Shown: positions 24,247 through 32,452 of the stretch, piece by piece
Numbering within the stretch: position 1 is the first letter of the stretch
Layout of the letters: each line of letters starts with the position of its first letter
Assembly (NCBI RefSeq): GCF_002885975.1
Contig: NZ_POSP01000003.1
Location: forward strand, 1,736,001 to 1,800,000
Length of the DNA: 64,000 nucleotides
Reading direction: 5' to 3'
Source: Paucibacter aquatile
GTDB taxonomy: Bacteria; Pseudomonadota; Gammaproteobacteria; Burkholderiales; Burkholderiaceae_C
Translations under genes and position numbers: made by a program
Notes under the pieces: generated by a model
The model's input: the letters and a program-made list of their open reading frames with translations, nothing else
Databases searched by the model: none
Told to the model about the DNA's origin: nothing

Positions 24247-24977
24247 CTGACGCTCTTCCCATCAAGCCCGAAGACTTCCCAGCTCTGGACACACAGCTGT
24301 TCCAGCGCCCCAGTCTCGAAGCCCTGCGCCCTGCCCAGCTCAGCACGCATGCACCGCGCTTTCTGATCCTCTACGGCTCGCTGCGTGAGCGCTCCTTCAG
24401 CCGCTTGCTGGCCGAAGAGGCCGGCCGCTTGCTGCAAGCCATGGGCGGCGAAGTGCGATTCTTCAATCCGAGCGGCCTGCCCTTGCCGGACGACAGCAGC
24501 GACAGCCACCCCAAGGTGCAGGAGCTGCGCGAGCTGGTGCTGTGGAGCGAGGGCATGGTCTGGAGCAGCCCCGAGCGCCACGGCGCCATGACGGGCGTGA
24601 TGAAGGCGCAGGTCGACTGGATCCCCCTGAGCAGCGGCGCCGTGCGCCCGACCCAGGGCAAGACCCTGGCGGTGATGCAGGTCAGCGGCGGCTCGCAAAG
24701 CTTCAACGCGGTGAACCAGCTGCGCGTGCTGGGCCGCTGGATGCGCATGCTGACCATCCCCAACCAGAGCTCGGTGGCCAAGGCCTGGCAGGAGTTCGAC
24801 GAGCAAGGCCGCATGAAGCCCTCCAGCTACTACGACCGTGTCGTCGATGTGATGGAAGAGCTCTACAAATTCACCCTGCTGACCCGAGACATCGGCCCCT
24901 GCCTGGTGGACCGCTACAGCGAGCGCAAGGAGAGCGCCGAAGCCCTGTCCCAGCGCATGCAGCAGTCAAAATTGTGA
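24243..24977 (+). CDS. arsH: ArsH, NADPH-dependent FMN reductase (organoarsenical oxidation)
   Basis: A 244-residue flavoprotein of the ArsH family. YGSLRERSFSR (44-54) is the FMN phosphate-binding loop, and SPERHGAMTGVMKAQVDWIP is the conserved ArsH signature. In this family the enzyme oxidises trivalent methylated or aromatic arsenicals to less toxic pentavalent forms. The start ATG overlaps the channel stop as ATGA. It is the last gene of the ars operon; no convincing intrinsic terminator follows before 25121. Confidence 0.9.
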   Translation: MTDALPIKPEDFPALDTQLFQRPSLEALRPAQLSTHAPRFLILYGSLRERSFSRLLAEEAGRLLQAMGGEVRFFNPSGLPLPDDSSDSHPKVQELRELVLWSEGMVWSSPERHGAMTGVMKAQVDWIPLSSGAVRPTQGKTLAVMQVSGGSQSFNAVNQLRVLGRWMRMLTIPNQSSVAKAWQEFDEQGRMKPSSYYDRVVDVMEELYKFTLLTRDIGPCLVDRYSERKESAEALSQRMQQSKL

Positions 24978-25121
24978 CGCCAGCCATGCGCCAAACAGAA
25001 TACCAATATAAAACCACATCCCTCAAACCGGGGGTGAGTAAATAGCGCGTTATTTCTAGAATCCCGCCGGCTGCAGCGCAGGCATTTCCCTGCCTGCACG
25101 CCGTTCTTACCCAAGGGATTC

Positions 25122-26177
25122 ATGATGAAAACAAACAGCCTCCGCACAATCAGCGGAATCAAACTGGTATCTGCCGTGGCGACCCTGCTGCTGATGGCCG
25201 GTTCGGCACAAGCCTCGGTGATCGACCTGGGCCCGGCCAGCGGCTACAGCGGTTTCTTCTTCGGCAATGTCAACGCGGCTTCGGATGTGGAAGGCCGCCT
25301 GGCGGTCGGCGGCAACCTGACCGGCGGCTTCGACATCGGCTATCGCAATGCCTACGGCTCCACCCAGCCCAGCCTGGTGGTCAAGGGCGGCGTGTCGCTG
25401 ACCAACAGCTCGGGCGGACCGGCCGGCACCGTCTACAACGGCCCCAACACCGACATCGACACCAATGCCGGCATCGGCCCGTCCGAAGCCAGCTGGGTGC
25501 CGGGCGCCCTGAACTTCGGCCAGATCGTCTACGGCAGCAGCCTGACGGCCCGCGACTGGCAGTACGGCAGCGCCGTACAGAACGCCAGCTACCTGGACTT
25601 CGGCGCCGCCAAGACCCAGCTGAGCAGCCTGTCCACCCAGCTCGCCAGCCTAAGCGCCAACGGCAGCTTCCAGGCCCTGCCCGGCTCGGGCGGCCTCAAG
25701 CTGACCGGCGACGGCAGCGACAACCCGCAGGTCTTCAACCTCGGCAACACCTCGCTGGCCACCACCATCACGCTCGAGAACGTCAAGGCCGGCGCCCATG
25801 TGATCATCAACAGCACGCTCAGCAATGTGGTGCTCAGCGGTGACTACGGCGGCCACCAGGTCAACTCCAGCGATGCGCTGGCCCAGCACCGCGACCGCAT
25901 CCTCTACAACTTCAGCAACGCCACCAGCCTGAACGTGGCCAGCTTCATCAACGGCAGCGTGCTGGCCGTGAAGGCGGATGTGATCGGCAGCGGCCACCTG
26001 GAGGGCACCCTGATCGCCAACTCCCTGAGCGCCGGCCCGAACGGCCGCCTGGAGCTGGGCTACGAGCCCTTCGTGCCGACCACCCCGGTGCCGGAGCCCG
26101 CCAGCGTCGCCCTGATGCTGGCCGGCCTGGGCGCCATCGGCCTGTTCTCGCGCCGCCGCAGCCAGGCCCAGGCCTGA
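25122..26177 (+). CDS. Choice-of-anchor A family PEP-CTERM protein
   Basis: A 351-residue secreted protein. A signal peptide (cleavage near AQA, about residue 31) precedes a beta-rich body with GRLAVGGNL and LGPASGYSGFFFGNVNAAS, typical of collagen-binding/choice-of-anchor A proteins. The end is VPEPASVALMLAGLGAIGLF plus an Arg-rich tail, which is a PEP-CTERM sorting signal recognised by exosortase. No exosortase is in the window, so it must lie elsewhere. GGGA precedes the ATG pair at 25122 and 25125. A strong terminator follows 30 bases on. Role: surface or extracellular matrix protein. Confidence 0.85.
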   Translation: MMKTNSLRTISGIKLVSAVATLLLMAGSAQASVIDLGPASGYSGFFFGNVNAASDVEGRLAVGGNLTGGFDIGYRNAYGSTQPSLVVKGGVSLTNSSGGPAGTVYNGPNTDIDTNAGIGPSEASWVPGALNFGQIVYGSSLTARDWQYGSAVQNASYLDFGAAKTQLSSLSTQLASLSANGSFQALPGSGGLKLTGDGSDNPQVFNLGNTSLATTITLENVKAGAHVIINSTLSNVVLSGDYGGHQVNSSDALAQHRDRILYNFSNATSLNVASFINGSVLAVKADVIGSGHLEGTLIANSLSAGPNGRLELGYEPFVPTTPVPEPASVALMLAGLGAIGLFSRRRSQAQA

Positions 26178-26206
26178 TTGCAGCAGCCGCTAGCAGCGAG
26201 CAAAGC

Positions 26207-26232
26207 AAAGGGCTCCCGCGGGAGCCCTTTTT
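26207..26232 (+). terminator. Intrinsic terminator, 24-base perfect palindrome
   Basis: AAAGGGCTCCCG and CGGGAGCCCTTT form a 12-base stem, ending in a T run to 26232. It lies between the PEP-CTERM gene and the convergent FimV-like gene and could serve both. Confidence 0.9.
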
Positions 26233-26268
26233 CTGGGGTCTTGCGTCCGGCGGCGACGCCGGTCTCGC

Positions 26269-27168
26269 TCAGCCTTGACCCGTGGCCTGGCGGCGCTGCC
26301 AGAACCAGGCCGCCGCCCCCGCCAGCAGCGCCAGGGCGGCCAGGCCGATCAGCCAGCCGGTGGATTGCGCCTGGCCAGCGGCACGGCGCTGCTCACGGGC
26401 CAGCAACTCGCTGCTGAGCTGGGCCATCTCGGCCTGCAACTGCCTTTGCTCGTTCTGCAAAGCGAGGAACTGCGCCTCGGCCTGCTTGATGCGATCGGGC
26501 CGCGGGCCTTCGACACCGGGATGGGTCTCGGGCGTGGCGCCTTCGGGGCCACCGACATCCAGGGCCAGCAAGAGACGAATGCCGGCCAGCGGGGCAAACC
26601 AGTCGGCGCCGGCGCCGGCGGCGGCGGCGGGTGTGTCAGGGGCACGCTCGGACAGTGAGGCATCCAGGCGCAAGGCAGGGCCGCCGCGATGGCCCCGCGC
26701 CGGTGCCGAGGCTTTGGCCGGCGATTGGCCAGCGGCCGCGCGCTCGGGCGCCGGCTGCAGCGGGCCGGCCGCCGTTGGCGGCAAGGCCAGGGCAGGATCC
26801 AGCATCAGGCTGAATTGCTGGCGTGGGCAGCCCAGGCTGAGCTGCACCAGGGGTTCGGTCACGGGCGCGGCGGTGTGCAAGCGCATCTGGATGCTGCCGT
26901 CGGCCGCCTGCCAATCGATGGCACGCATGAACTCGGCGGTCTTGAGCGTGCGCTCACCGACGCTCAACTCGACCTTGAAGCAGGGGTCGGTCAGGGTCTT
27001 GCTGATCTTGTCGCCGGGACTCAGGCGCAGGCCGATCTGCACTTCCAGCGGCTGACCCAGGGCCGAATGCAGACGCGGCGGACTGATGTCCAGCGCCCGG
27101 CTGGGGCCGGCGGCCAGCGCCAGCAAGCACAGCACCGGCAGCGCCAGGCCGCGAGCCCGAGGGAACAT
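26269..27168 (-). CDS. FimV-like protein, short form
   Basis: A 299-residue protein with a signal peptide (MFPRARGLALPVLCLLALAA), then the FimV N-terminal domain: LDISPPRLHSALGQPLEVQI, in which HSALGQPL is the family signature. A Pro/Ala-rich linker and a coiled-coil stretch (about 225-262) come next, then a membrane segment (about 270-290) and a basic tail. Full FimV proteins are two to three times longer and end in a cytoplasmic TPR domain, which is missing here. Ribosome sites are weak at every candidate start (27204 GTG, 27198 ATG, 27168 ATG). I chose the one with a normal signal peptide. Probably a peptidoglycan-linked cell-pole or pilus factor. Confidence 0.65.
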   Translation of the reverse strand: MFPRARGLALPVLCLLALAAGPSRALDISPPRLHSALGQPLEVQIGLRLSPGDKISKTLTDPCFKVELSVGERTLKTAEFMRAIDWQAADGSIQMRLHTAAPVTEPLVQLSLGCPRQQFSLMLDPALALPPTAAGPLQPAPERAAAGQSPAKASAPARGHRGGPALRLDASLSERAPDTPAAAAGAGADWFAPLAGIRLLLALDVGGPEGATPETHPGVEGPRPDRIKQAEAQFLALQNEQRQLQAEMAQLSSELLAREQRRAAGQAQSTGWLIGLAALALLAGAAAWFWQRRQATGQG

Positions 27169-27382
27169 CCGTTCGTGAAAATCAACGTTATGCAGCATGC
27201 ACACCAGGGCGGTTCAAGGCTGCTGGGCCTCCAGCAGAAACTGCGACTGACTCTAGCATGCACCCCCTGGGTCAAGAGCCCCAGCAAGGCCGGGAAACCC
27301 GGGTAGTTCCGGTGCCAGCCGGCCCGGGCGACGCCGGGGTCGGCCCACTACAATCGGCGCCAATTCCCACTCGGCCGCGACC

Positions 27383-28549
27383 ATGCCCTCCTCCAAGCTC
27401 TTGTCCGTGACACGCACCGCGTTCCGCCCGACCGTACTGGCCAGCCTGCTGGCCCTGTCGCTGGGTTTGATGAGCACCGGTCCCGCTCGCGCCGACGAGG
27501 TCAGCGAGGTGCAGGCCATCCTGGCCGCCGGCAAGGCCGCCGAGGGCTTGAAAAAAGTCGATCAGCTGCTGGCCGCCAAGCCCGAGGACCCGCGCCTGCG
27601 CCTGCAACGCGGCATTGCGCTCTCGCTGCTGAACCGCAATGCCGAAGCCATCGGCGTGTTCCAGAAGCTGATCGAGACCCACCCCGAGCTACCCGGCCCC
27701 TACAACAACCTGGCCGTGCTCTACGGCAACCAGGGCGAGTATGAAAAAGCCCGCCAGGCCCTGGAGCTGGCCATCCGCACCAACCCGGCCTACGCGACCG
27801 CCTTCCAGAACCTCGGCGATGTCTATGCCCGCCTGGCCGGCCAGGCTTACAAGAAAGCCCTGGCCCTGGACAAGAACGACGGCGTGCTGCCGCTGAAGCT
27901 GGCCGTGGTGCAGAACATCTTTGAATCGAGCGTGGACCCGCGCAAGGCGCCCAAGCCCAGCACAGCACCGGCCGCGACACCTGCGCCTGCACCCGCTCCT
28001 GCTCCCGCATCGACTCCGGCTCCAGCGCCAGCACCTGCTGCAGCACCAAGCCCTGCGCCGGCGGCCAAGCCTGCACCAGCACCTGCGGTCGCCGCGCCAG
28101 CCCCTGCTCCGGCCCCGGCCGTCGTGGCGCCTACTCCGACACCGACCGCCAAGCCAGCGCCTGCGCCCGCCGCCAAGCCTGAAGCGAGCAAGGCCGAGAA
28201 CAGCGCCGCTGCCGACCGCCAGGCGGTCGAGAACACCATGCTGGCCTGGGCCAAGGCCTGGAGCTCGCGTGACATGAACGGCTACTACGCCGCCTACGCG
28301 CCCGACTTCAAGGGCAAATCGCCCAGCCGCAAGGCCTGGGAGCAGGAGCGCCGCGACCGCATCACCAGCAAGAAGAGCATCAAGGTCACGCTCAGCGACA
28401 TCAAGGTCAAGGTCAGCGGCGACAAGGCCACGGTCAGCCTGCGCCAGGACTACAACTCCGACGCCCTGAGCGTGAAGAGCGGCAAGAGCTTCACCCTGAA
28501 CCGCGGCCGCAACGGGCGCTGGCAGATTTCGGACGAGACCAACCGCTGA
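27383..28549 (+). CDS. Secreted TPR protein with Cds6-like C-terminal domain
   Basis: A 388-residue protein. Signal peptide to about residue 37 (ARA). TPR repeats cover about 40-180, including GPYNNLAVLYGNQGEYEKA and TAFQNLGDVYARL. Next comes a long Ala/Pro/Lys linker (about 193-280) and an NTF2-like domain from VENTMLAWAKAWSSRDMNGY to the end. The same kind of domain ends the L,D-transpeptidase gene that follows 81 bases on. A -10-like TACAAT lies at 27349-27354. Together the two look like a peptidoglycan or envelope module. Repeats in the linker DNA make its length prone to change. Confidence 0.75.
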   Translation: MPSSKLLSVTRTAFRPTVLASLLALSLGLMSTGPARADEVSEVQAILAAGKAAEGLKKVDQLLAAKPEDPRLRLQRGIALSLLNRNAEAIGVFQKLIETHPELPGPYNNLAVLYGNQGEYEKARQALELAIRTNPAYATAFQNLGDVYARLAGQAYKKALALDKNDGVLPLKLAVVQNIFESSVDPRKAPKPSTAPAATPAPAPAPAPASTPAPAPAPAAAPSPAPAAKPAPAPAVAAPAPAPAPAVVAPTPTPTAKPAPAPAAKPEASKAENSAAADRQAVENTMLAWAKAWSSRDMNGYYAAYAPDFKGKSPSRKAWEQERRDRITSKKSIKVTLSDIKVKVSGDKATVSLRQDYNSDALSVKSGKSFTLNRGRNGRWQISDETNR

Positions 28550-28630
28550 TCCCGGTCTGAAGCCACATCGCCCTGCCCCTCCTCTTGCGCCCCGTTATTT
28601 CCGTCCGCACTGTTGCGAATCTGCTGTCCC

Positions 28631-30001
28631 ATGCCGGCTCCGAATTCCGATCTTGACCGCCTGGCCGAGCGCCTGTCCTCCCGGCGCCGTCGCGCCGGCC
28701 GCCGCCGCCCCCTGCTGATCGCCGGCCTGGCCGCTGCGGTGCTGGGCGCCATCGGCGCCGTCGGTTTTGTCTCGGCGCGGGTGGAGTTGAGCGTACCGTC
28801 GGCGCTGAGCGGCAAGAGCGCCAACAGCAAGATCGGAAGCCCCTCGCCCAGCAAGACGCCCGACCTGCTGACGGCCCAGATCGACGGACAAACGCCCGAA
28901 GGCCAGCTGATCCAGACCTACCAGCTGCTGGCCCGCGGCGAAGAAGGCCAGGCCTTTGCCCTGGTGGAGCAGCTGGTGCGCCGGCAGCCCGATTTCGCTC
29001 TGGCGCAAATGGTTTACGGCACCTTGTTGCTGGCCCGCAGCGGCCAGGGCGAGGCGGTCGAGCGCCAGCTGGCCGCGGCCGGTGGCGCCAAGAGCTCGGA
29101 CCCGGCGGCGCTGCTGCGCACCGAGGCGCGCCTGCGCCTGGCCGCCCTGGTCGAGCGGCCGCCGCAAGACGCCCTGCCCGAGCAGATGTTCGGACTCTCG
29201 CCCAGCGTGCGCCACGCCATCATGGTGGACACCAGCCGCGCCCGGCTGTATCTGTTCGAAAACAGCGCACAGGGCGTGCGCCTGGTGCGCGACAGCTACA
29301 TCTCGATCGGCAAGCTGGGCACCGGCAAGCTGGTCGAAGGCGACCAGCGCACGCCGCTGGGCACCTACTACGTGGGCCTGCGCCGCGACGAGGCGGCCTC
29401 GCGCTACGGCGCCGCCGCCCTGCCGCTGAACTACCCCAACGAGATCGACCGCCTGGCCGGCCGCGGCGGCACCAGCATCTGGCTGCATGGCGAGCGCGCC
29501 GGCAATTACGCGCGCAGCCCGCAGTCCACCGACGGCTGCATCGTGCTCAGCAATGACGAGATGCGCCTGCTGGCCGAAACCGTGACGCCGCGCGAGACGC
29601 CGGTGCTGGTGATGGACAAGATCCGCTGGGTCAAGAAAAGCAGCGTCAGCAGCCCGCCGGCGCTGGATGCCGGTTTCGAGTCGGCCTTCGAGCAATGGCA
29701 GCAGGCCCGCTTGCGCCAAGATGCCGCCACCCTTCGCCAGCTCTACGAACCGGGGCTGCAACGCGGCTCGGACAGCAGCAGCGACAAGCTGGAAACGAAT
29801 CTGGCGCGCATGGCCCGCCAGGAGCTGCCGGTGCAATCGCTGGAGCGCCTGAGCGTGCTGCCGGGCCAGCATGCGGAGCCGGTGCTCATCGTCACCTACC
29901 GTGAGCAGAGCGCCCAGGACGAGCGCGCCCGCCTCAAGCGCCAGTACTGGCGTGAGCAGAACGGGCAATGGAAGATCTTCTTCGACGGTGTGGTCGGCTG
30001 A
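28631..30001 (+). CDS. L,D-transpeptidase (YkuD) with C-terminal Cds6-like domain
   Basis: A 456-residue membrane-anchored enzyme. A basic N-terminus, one membrane helix (about 28-48), and a TPR-like region (90-180) precede the YkuD domain (about 195-320), with WLHGERAG (His286) and STDGCIVLS (Cys303, the nucleophile). The C-terminus (about 345-456) is an NTF2-like domain similar in layout to the previous gene product. It would form 3-3 peptidoglycan cross-links or attach proteins in the periplasm. The ATG is chosen by family fit; no strong ribosome site is seen. Probably cotranscribed with the TPR gene. Confidence 0.85.
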   Translation: MPAPNSDLDRLAERLSSRRRRAGRRRPLLIAGLAAAVLGAIGAVGFVSARVELSVPSALSGKSANSKIGSPSPSKTPDLLTAQIDGQTPEGQLIQTYQLLARGEEGQAFALVEQLVRRQPDFALAQMVYGTLLLARSGQGEAVERQLAAAGGAKSSDPAALLRTEARLRLAALVERPPQDALPEQMFGLSPSVRHAIMVDTSRARLYLFENSAQGVRLVRDSYISIGKLGTGKLVEGDQRTPLGTYYVGLRRDEAASRYGAAALPLNYPNEIDRLAGRGGTSIWLHGERAGNYARSPQSTDGCIVLSNDEMRLLAETVTPRETPVLVMDKIRWVKKSSVSSPPALDAGFESAFEQWQQARLRQDAATLRQLYEPGLQRGSDSSSDKLETNLARMARQELPVQSLERLSVLPGQHAEPVLIVTYREQSAQDERARLKRQYWREQNGQWKIFFDGVVG

Positions 30002-30151
30002 TGCCGTGAAGGACTGGCGACGAACCGGCGTGGCCAGCAGGAGCCCTGAGCCTCGTCTGAACTAAAATGCACGATTGCGCCTTCGCCGGCGCCGCCCACC
30101 TGGCCGCCGCCGCGCAGCCGCTCCGATTCACGCAGCCCCTGGACAGATACC

Positions 30152-30553
30152 ATGCAACGCTGTGTTCCCCATGCCCTGCTGCTCGCAGCGGGTGCCAGTC
30201 TGGCGCTGAGTGCGCCCTATGTCGCGCACGCACAGACCCACCGCCAGTTCAGCCCGCAGACCTTGCGCGGCGAGTTCCAGCTGGTGCAAACACCCGATGT
30301 GCTGCTCAACGGCCAGCCAGCCCGGCTCTCGCCCGGCACGCGCGTCTACGGCCCCAACAATCTGCTGCAGCAGCCGGCCAGCCTGGCCGGCCAGAAGCTG
30401 ACCGTGCACTACACCGTGGCGCCCGATGGCCAGGTGCTCGATGTCTGGGTGCTGAACCCGGTGGAGCTGGCCAACAAGACCTGGCCCCGCACGCCGCTGG
30501 AAGCGGCCAGCTGGGCTTTTGAGCCGGGCACCCAGACCTGGCTCAAGCGCTGA
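30152..30553 (+). CDS. Small secreted protein of unknown function
   Basis: A 133-residue protein with a signal peptide (MQRCVPHALLLAAGASLALS, cleavage near AHA about residue 27). The mature part includes RLSPGTRVYGPNNLL and VHYTVAPDGQVLDVWVLNP, a compact beta-rich region, and ends WAFEPGTQTWLKR. I have an impression that such proteins sit beside miaB in this lineage, but I cannot name the family. It is 87 bases ahead of miaB on the same strand. No metal or catalytic motif is visible. Confidence 0.65.
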   Translation: MQRCVPHALLLAAGASLALSAPYVAHAQTHRQFSPQTLRGEFQLVQTPDVLLNGQPARLSPGTRVYGPNNLLQQPASLAGQKLTVHYTVAPDGQVLDVWVLNPVELANKTWPRTPLEAASWAFEPGTQTWLKR

Positions 30554-30640
30554 GCCCGCGCTTCAGCGCGCCTCCCTCCATTGTTTGATCTGGCTGGCCT
30601 GCGTAGGCCGGCCTCTCCATTTTTTCTGCGAGCCACCGCC

Positions 30641-32017
30641 ATGAGCAGCCACGACAACAACGCCACCCCGACCCGCAAAAAAGTCTTCATCAAGACCTTC
30701 GGCTGCCAGATGAACGAGTACGACTCGGGCAAGATGGCCGATGTGCTGGGAGCCGCCCAGGGCTACGAGAAAACCGACGATGTCGAGCAGGCCGACTTGA
30801 TCCTCTTCAACACCTGCTCGGTGCGCGAGAAGGCGCAAGAGAAGGTGTTCAGCGATCTGGGCCGCGTCAAGCACCTGAAGGAAAAAGGCGTTCTGATCGG
30901 CGTCGGCGGCTGCGTGGCTTCGCAGGAGGGCGCAGCCATCATCGAACGCGCACCCTATGTGGACGTGGTCTTCGGCCCGCAGACCCTGCACCGCCTGCCG
31001 CAGATGCTGGCCGCGCGCCGCGAAGAGCGCCGCCCGCAGGTGGACATCACGTTCCCCGAGATCGAGAAGTTCGACCACCTGCCGCCGGCCAAGGTCGAAG
31101 GCGCCTCGGCCTTCGTCTCCATCATGGAAGGCTGCTCCAAGTACTGCAGCTACTGCGTCGTGCCCTACACCCGCGGCGAAGAGGTCTCGCGCCCGTTTGA
31201 CGATGTGCTGACCGAGATTGCCGGCCTGGCCGACCAGGGCGTGGTGGAGTTCAATCTGCTGGGTCAGAACGTCAATGCCTACCGCGGCAAGATGGGCGAC
31301 ACGGGCGAATACGCCGACCTGGCCCTGCTGCTCGAATACGCGGCCGAGATCCCCGGCATCGAGCGCCTGCGCTTCACCACCAGCCACCCGAACGAGTTCA
31401 GCCAGCGCCTGATCGAGGCCTACGGCCGTGTGCCGCAGCTGGTCAACCACCTGCACCTGCCGGTCCAGCATGGCAGCGACCGCATCCTCATGGCCATGAA
31501 GCGCGGCTACACGGCCCTCGAGTTCAAGAGCACGATCAAGAAGCTGCGCGCCATCCGCCCGGACATCCGCATCGCCAGTGACTTCATCGTCGGCTTCCCC
31601 GGTGAGACCGAGGAGGATCATGCCAAGCTGATGAAGCTGGTGCACGACATCGGCTTCGACGCGTCCTTCAGCTTCATCTTCAGCCCCCGCCCCGGCACGC
31701 CGGCCGCGGCCCTAGAGGACACCACGCCCTACGAAGTGAAGGTCAAGCGCCTGCAGGAGCTGCAAGCCGTGATCGAGGCCAACACCCTGGCCATCAGCGA
31801 AACCATGGTTGGCACGACCCAGCGCATCCTGGTGACCGGCAATGCCCGCAAGGACGCCAGCGAGCTGATGGGCCGCACCGAGTGCAACCGCATCGTCAAC
31901 TTCAAGGGTCAGCCGCGCCTGATGAACCAGCTGGTCGATGTGCGCATCACCCAGGCCTTCGCGCACTCGCTGCGCGCCGAGGTGCTGACCGCGGAGACCG
32001 TCAGCGCCCCGGCCTGA
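30641..32017 (+). CDS. miaB: tRNA-2-methylthio-N6-dimethylallyladenosine synthase
   Basis: A 458-residue radical-SAM methylthiotransferase that modifies A37 of tRNAs reading U-starting codons. The N-terminal domain carries the auxiliary-cluster cysteines Cys22, Cys59 and Cys91. The radical-SAM site is CSKYCSYC (165, 169, 172). A TRAM domain ends the protein, with RILVTGNARKDASELMGRTE. The start MSSHDNNATPTRKKVFIKTF fits the family. The last 17 bases overlap a convergent membrane-protein gene. Confidence 0.95.
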   Translation: MSSHDNNATPTRKKVFIKTFGCQMNEYDSGKMADVLGAAQGYEKTDDVEQADLILFNTCSVREKAQEKVFSDLGRVKHLKEKGVLIGVGGCVASQEGAAIIERAPYVDVVFGPQTLHRLPQMLAARREERRPQVDITFPEIEKFDHLPPAKVEGASAFVSIMEGCSKYCSYCVVPYTRGEEVSRPFDDVLTEIAGLADQGVVEFNLLGQNVNAYRGKMGDTGEYADLALLLEYAAEIPGIERLRFTTSHPNEFSQRLIEAYGRVPQLVNHLHLPVQHGSDRILMAMKRGYTALEFKSTIKKLRAIRPDIRIASDFIVGFPGETEEDHAKLMKLVHDIGFDASFSFIFSPRPGTPAAALEDTTPYEVKVKRLQELQAVIEANTLAISETMVGTTQRILVTGNARKDASELMGRTECNRIVNFKGQPRLMNQLVDVRITQAFAHSLRAEVLTAETVSAPA

Positions 32018-32327
32018 AGCTCAAGATGCATTGCGGCAGGCTGATGCCCAAAAGCATCAGCCCATAGCCCAGCATCTTGCCGTCCCGACCGAGCAGCACG
32101 AGAGCCAGGATCAAGGCCGCGCTGCCGCCCCAGCCACCCCAGACCGTCAGGCGCCGCCAGGCCAGGGCCTTTAGCTCACGCCGCCACAGCAGCTTGGCGC
32201 CACCCGCCATCAAGGCGGCAACGGCCCAAGCGGGCAGGAAGAAATTGCTCAGGTGCCAGAAGGCGTCCAGGACGTTCAAGGTGACGGGGCTCGGGTGGAC
32301 GGTGCAGCCGGGATCGGCAAGAGGCAC
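32001..32327 (-). CDS. Small inner-membrane protein of unknown function
   Basis: A protein of up to 108 residues with three likely membrane segments (about 23-44, 62-82, 87-103), including NFFLPAWAVAALMAGGAKLLW and ALILALVLLGRDGKMLGYGL. The start is uncertain: a GTG at 32327 is used here, but the first 15 residues look non-native and a shorter start near LNVLDAFWH is likely. It overlaps the end of miaB tail to tail by 17 bases and is divergent to hemA. No family recognised. Confidence 0.5.
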   Translation of the reverse strand: MPLADPGCTVHPSPVTLNVLDAFWHLSNFFLPAWAVAALMAGGAKLLWRRELKALAWRRLTVWGGWGGSAALILALVLLGRDGKMLGYGLMLLGISLPQCILSFRPGR

Positions 32328-32440
32328 TCGGTCGTTGATCGGCTGAGTATTCGCTTTGTTTTTCGGCAGGCTTGATGCATATCAAGCTTTTCCGGCCCGC
32401 GCATGGCCTTACTGCGACAGGGCGCGTGCCGAGTCAATTT

Positions 32441-32446
32441 TATAAT
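32441..32446 (+). promoter_or_regulatory. Consensus -10 element just before hemA
   Basis: TATAAT ends seven bases before the hemA ATG, so transcription would begin at or next to the start codon. No good -35 is seen at 16-18 bases. There is also no ribosome site before hemA, which fits a leaderless message. Confidence 0.45.
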
Positions 32447-32452
32447 CTGCCC

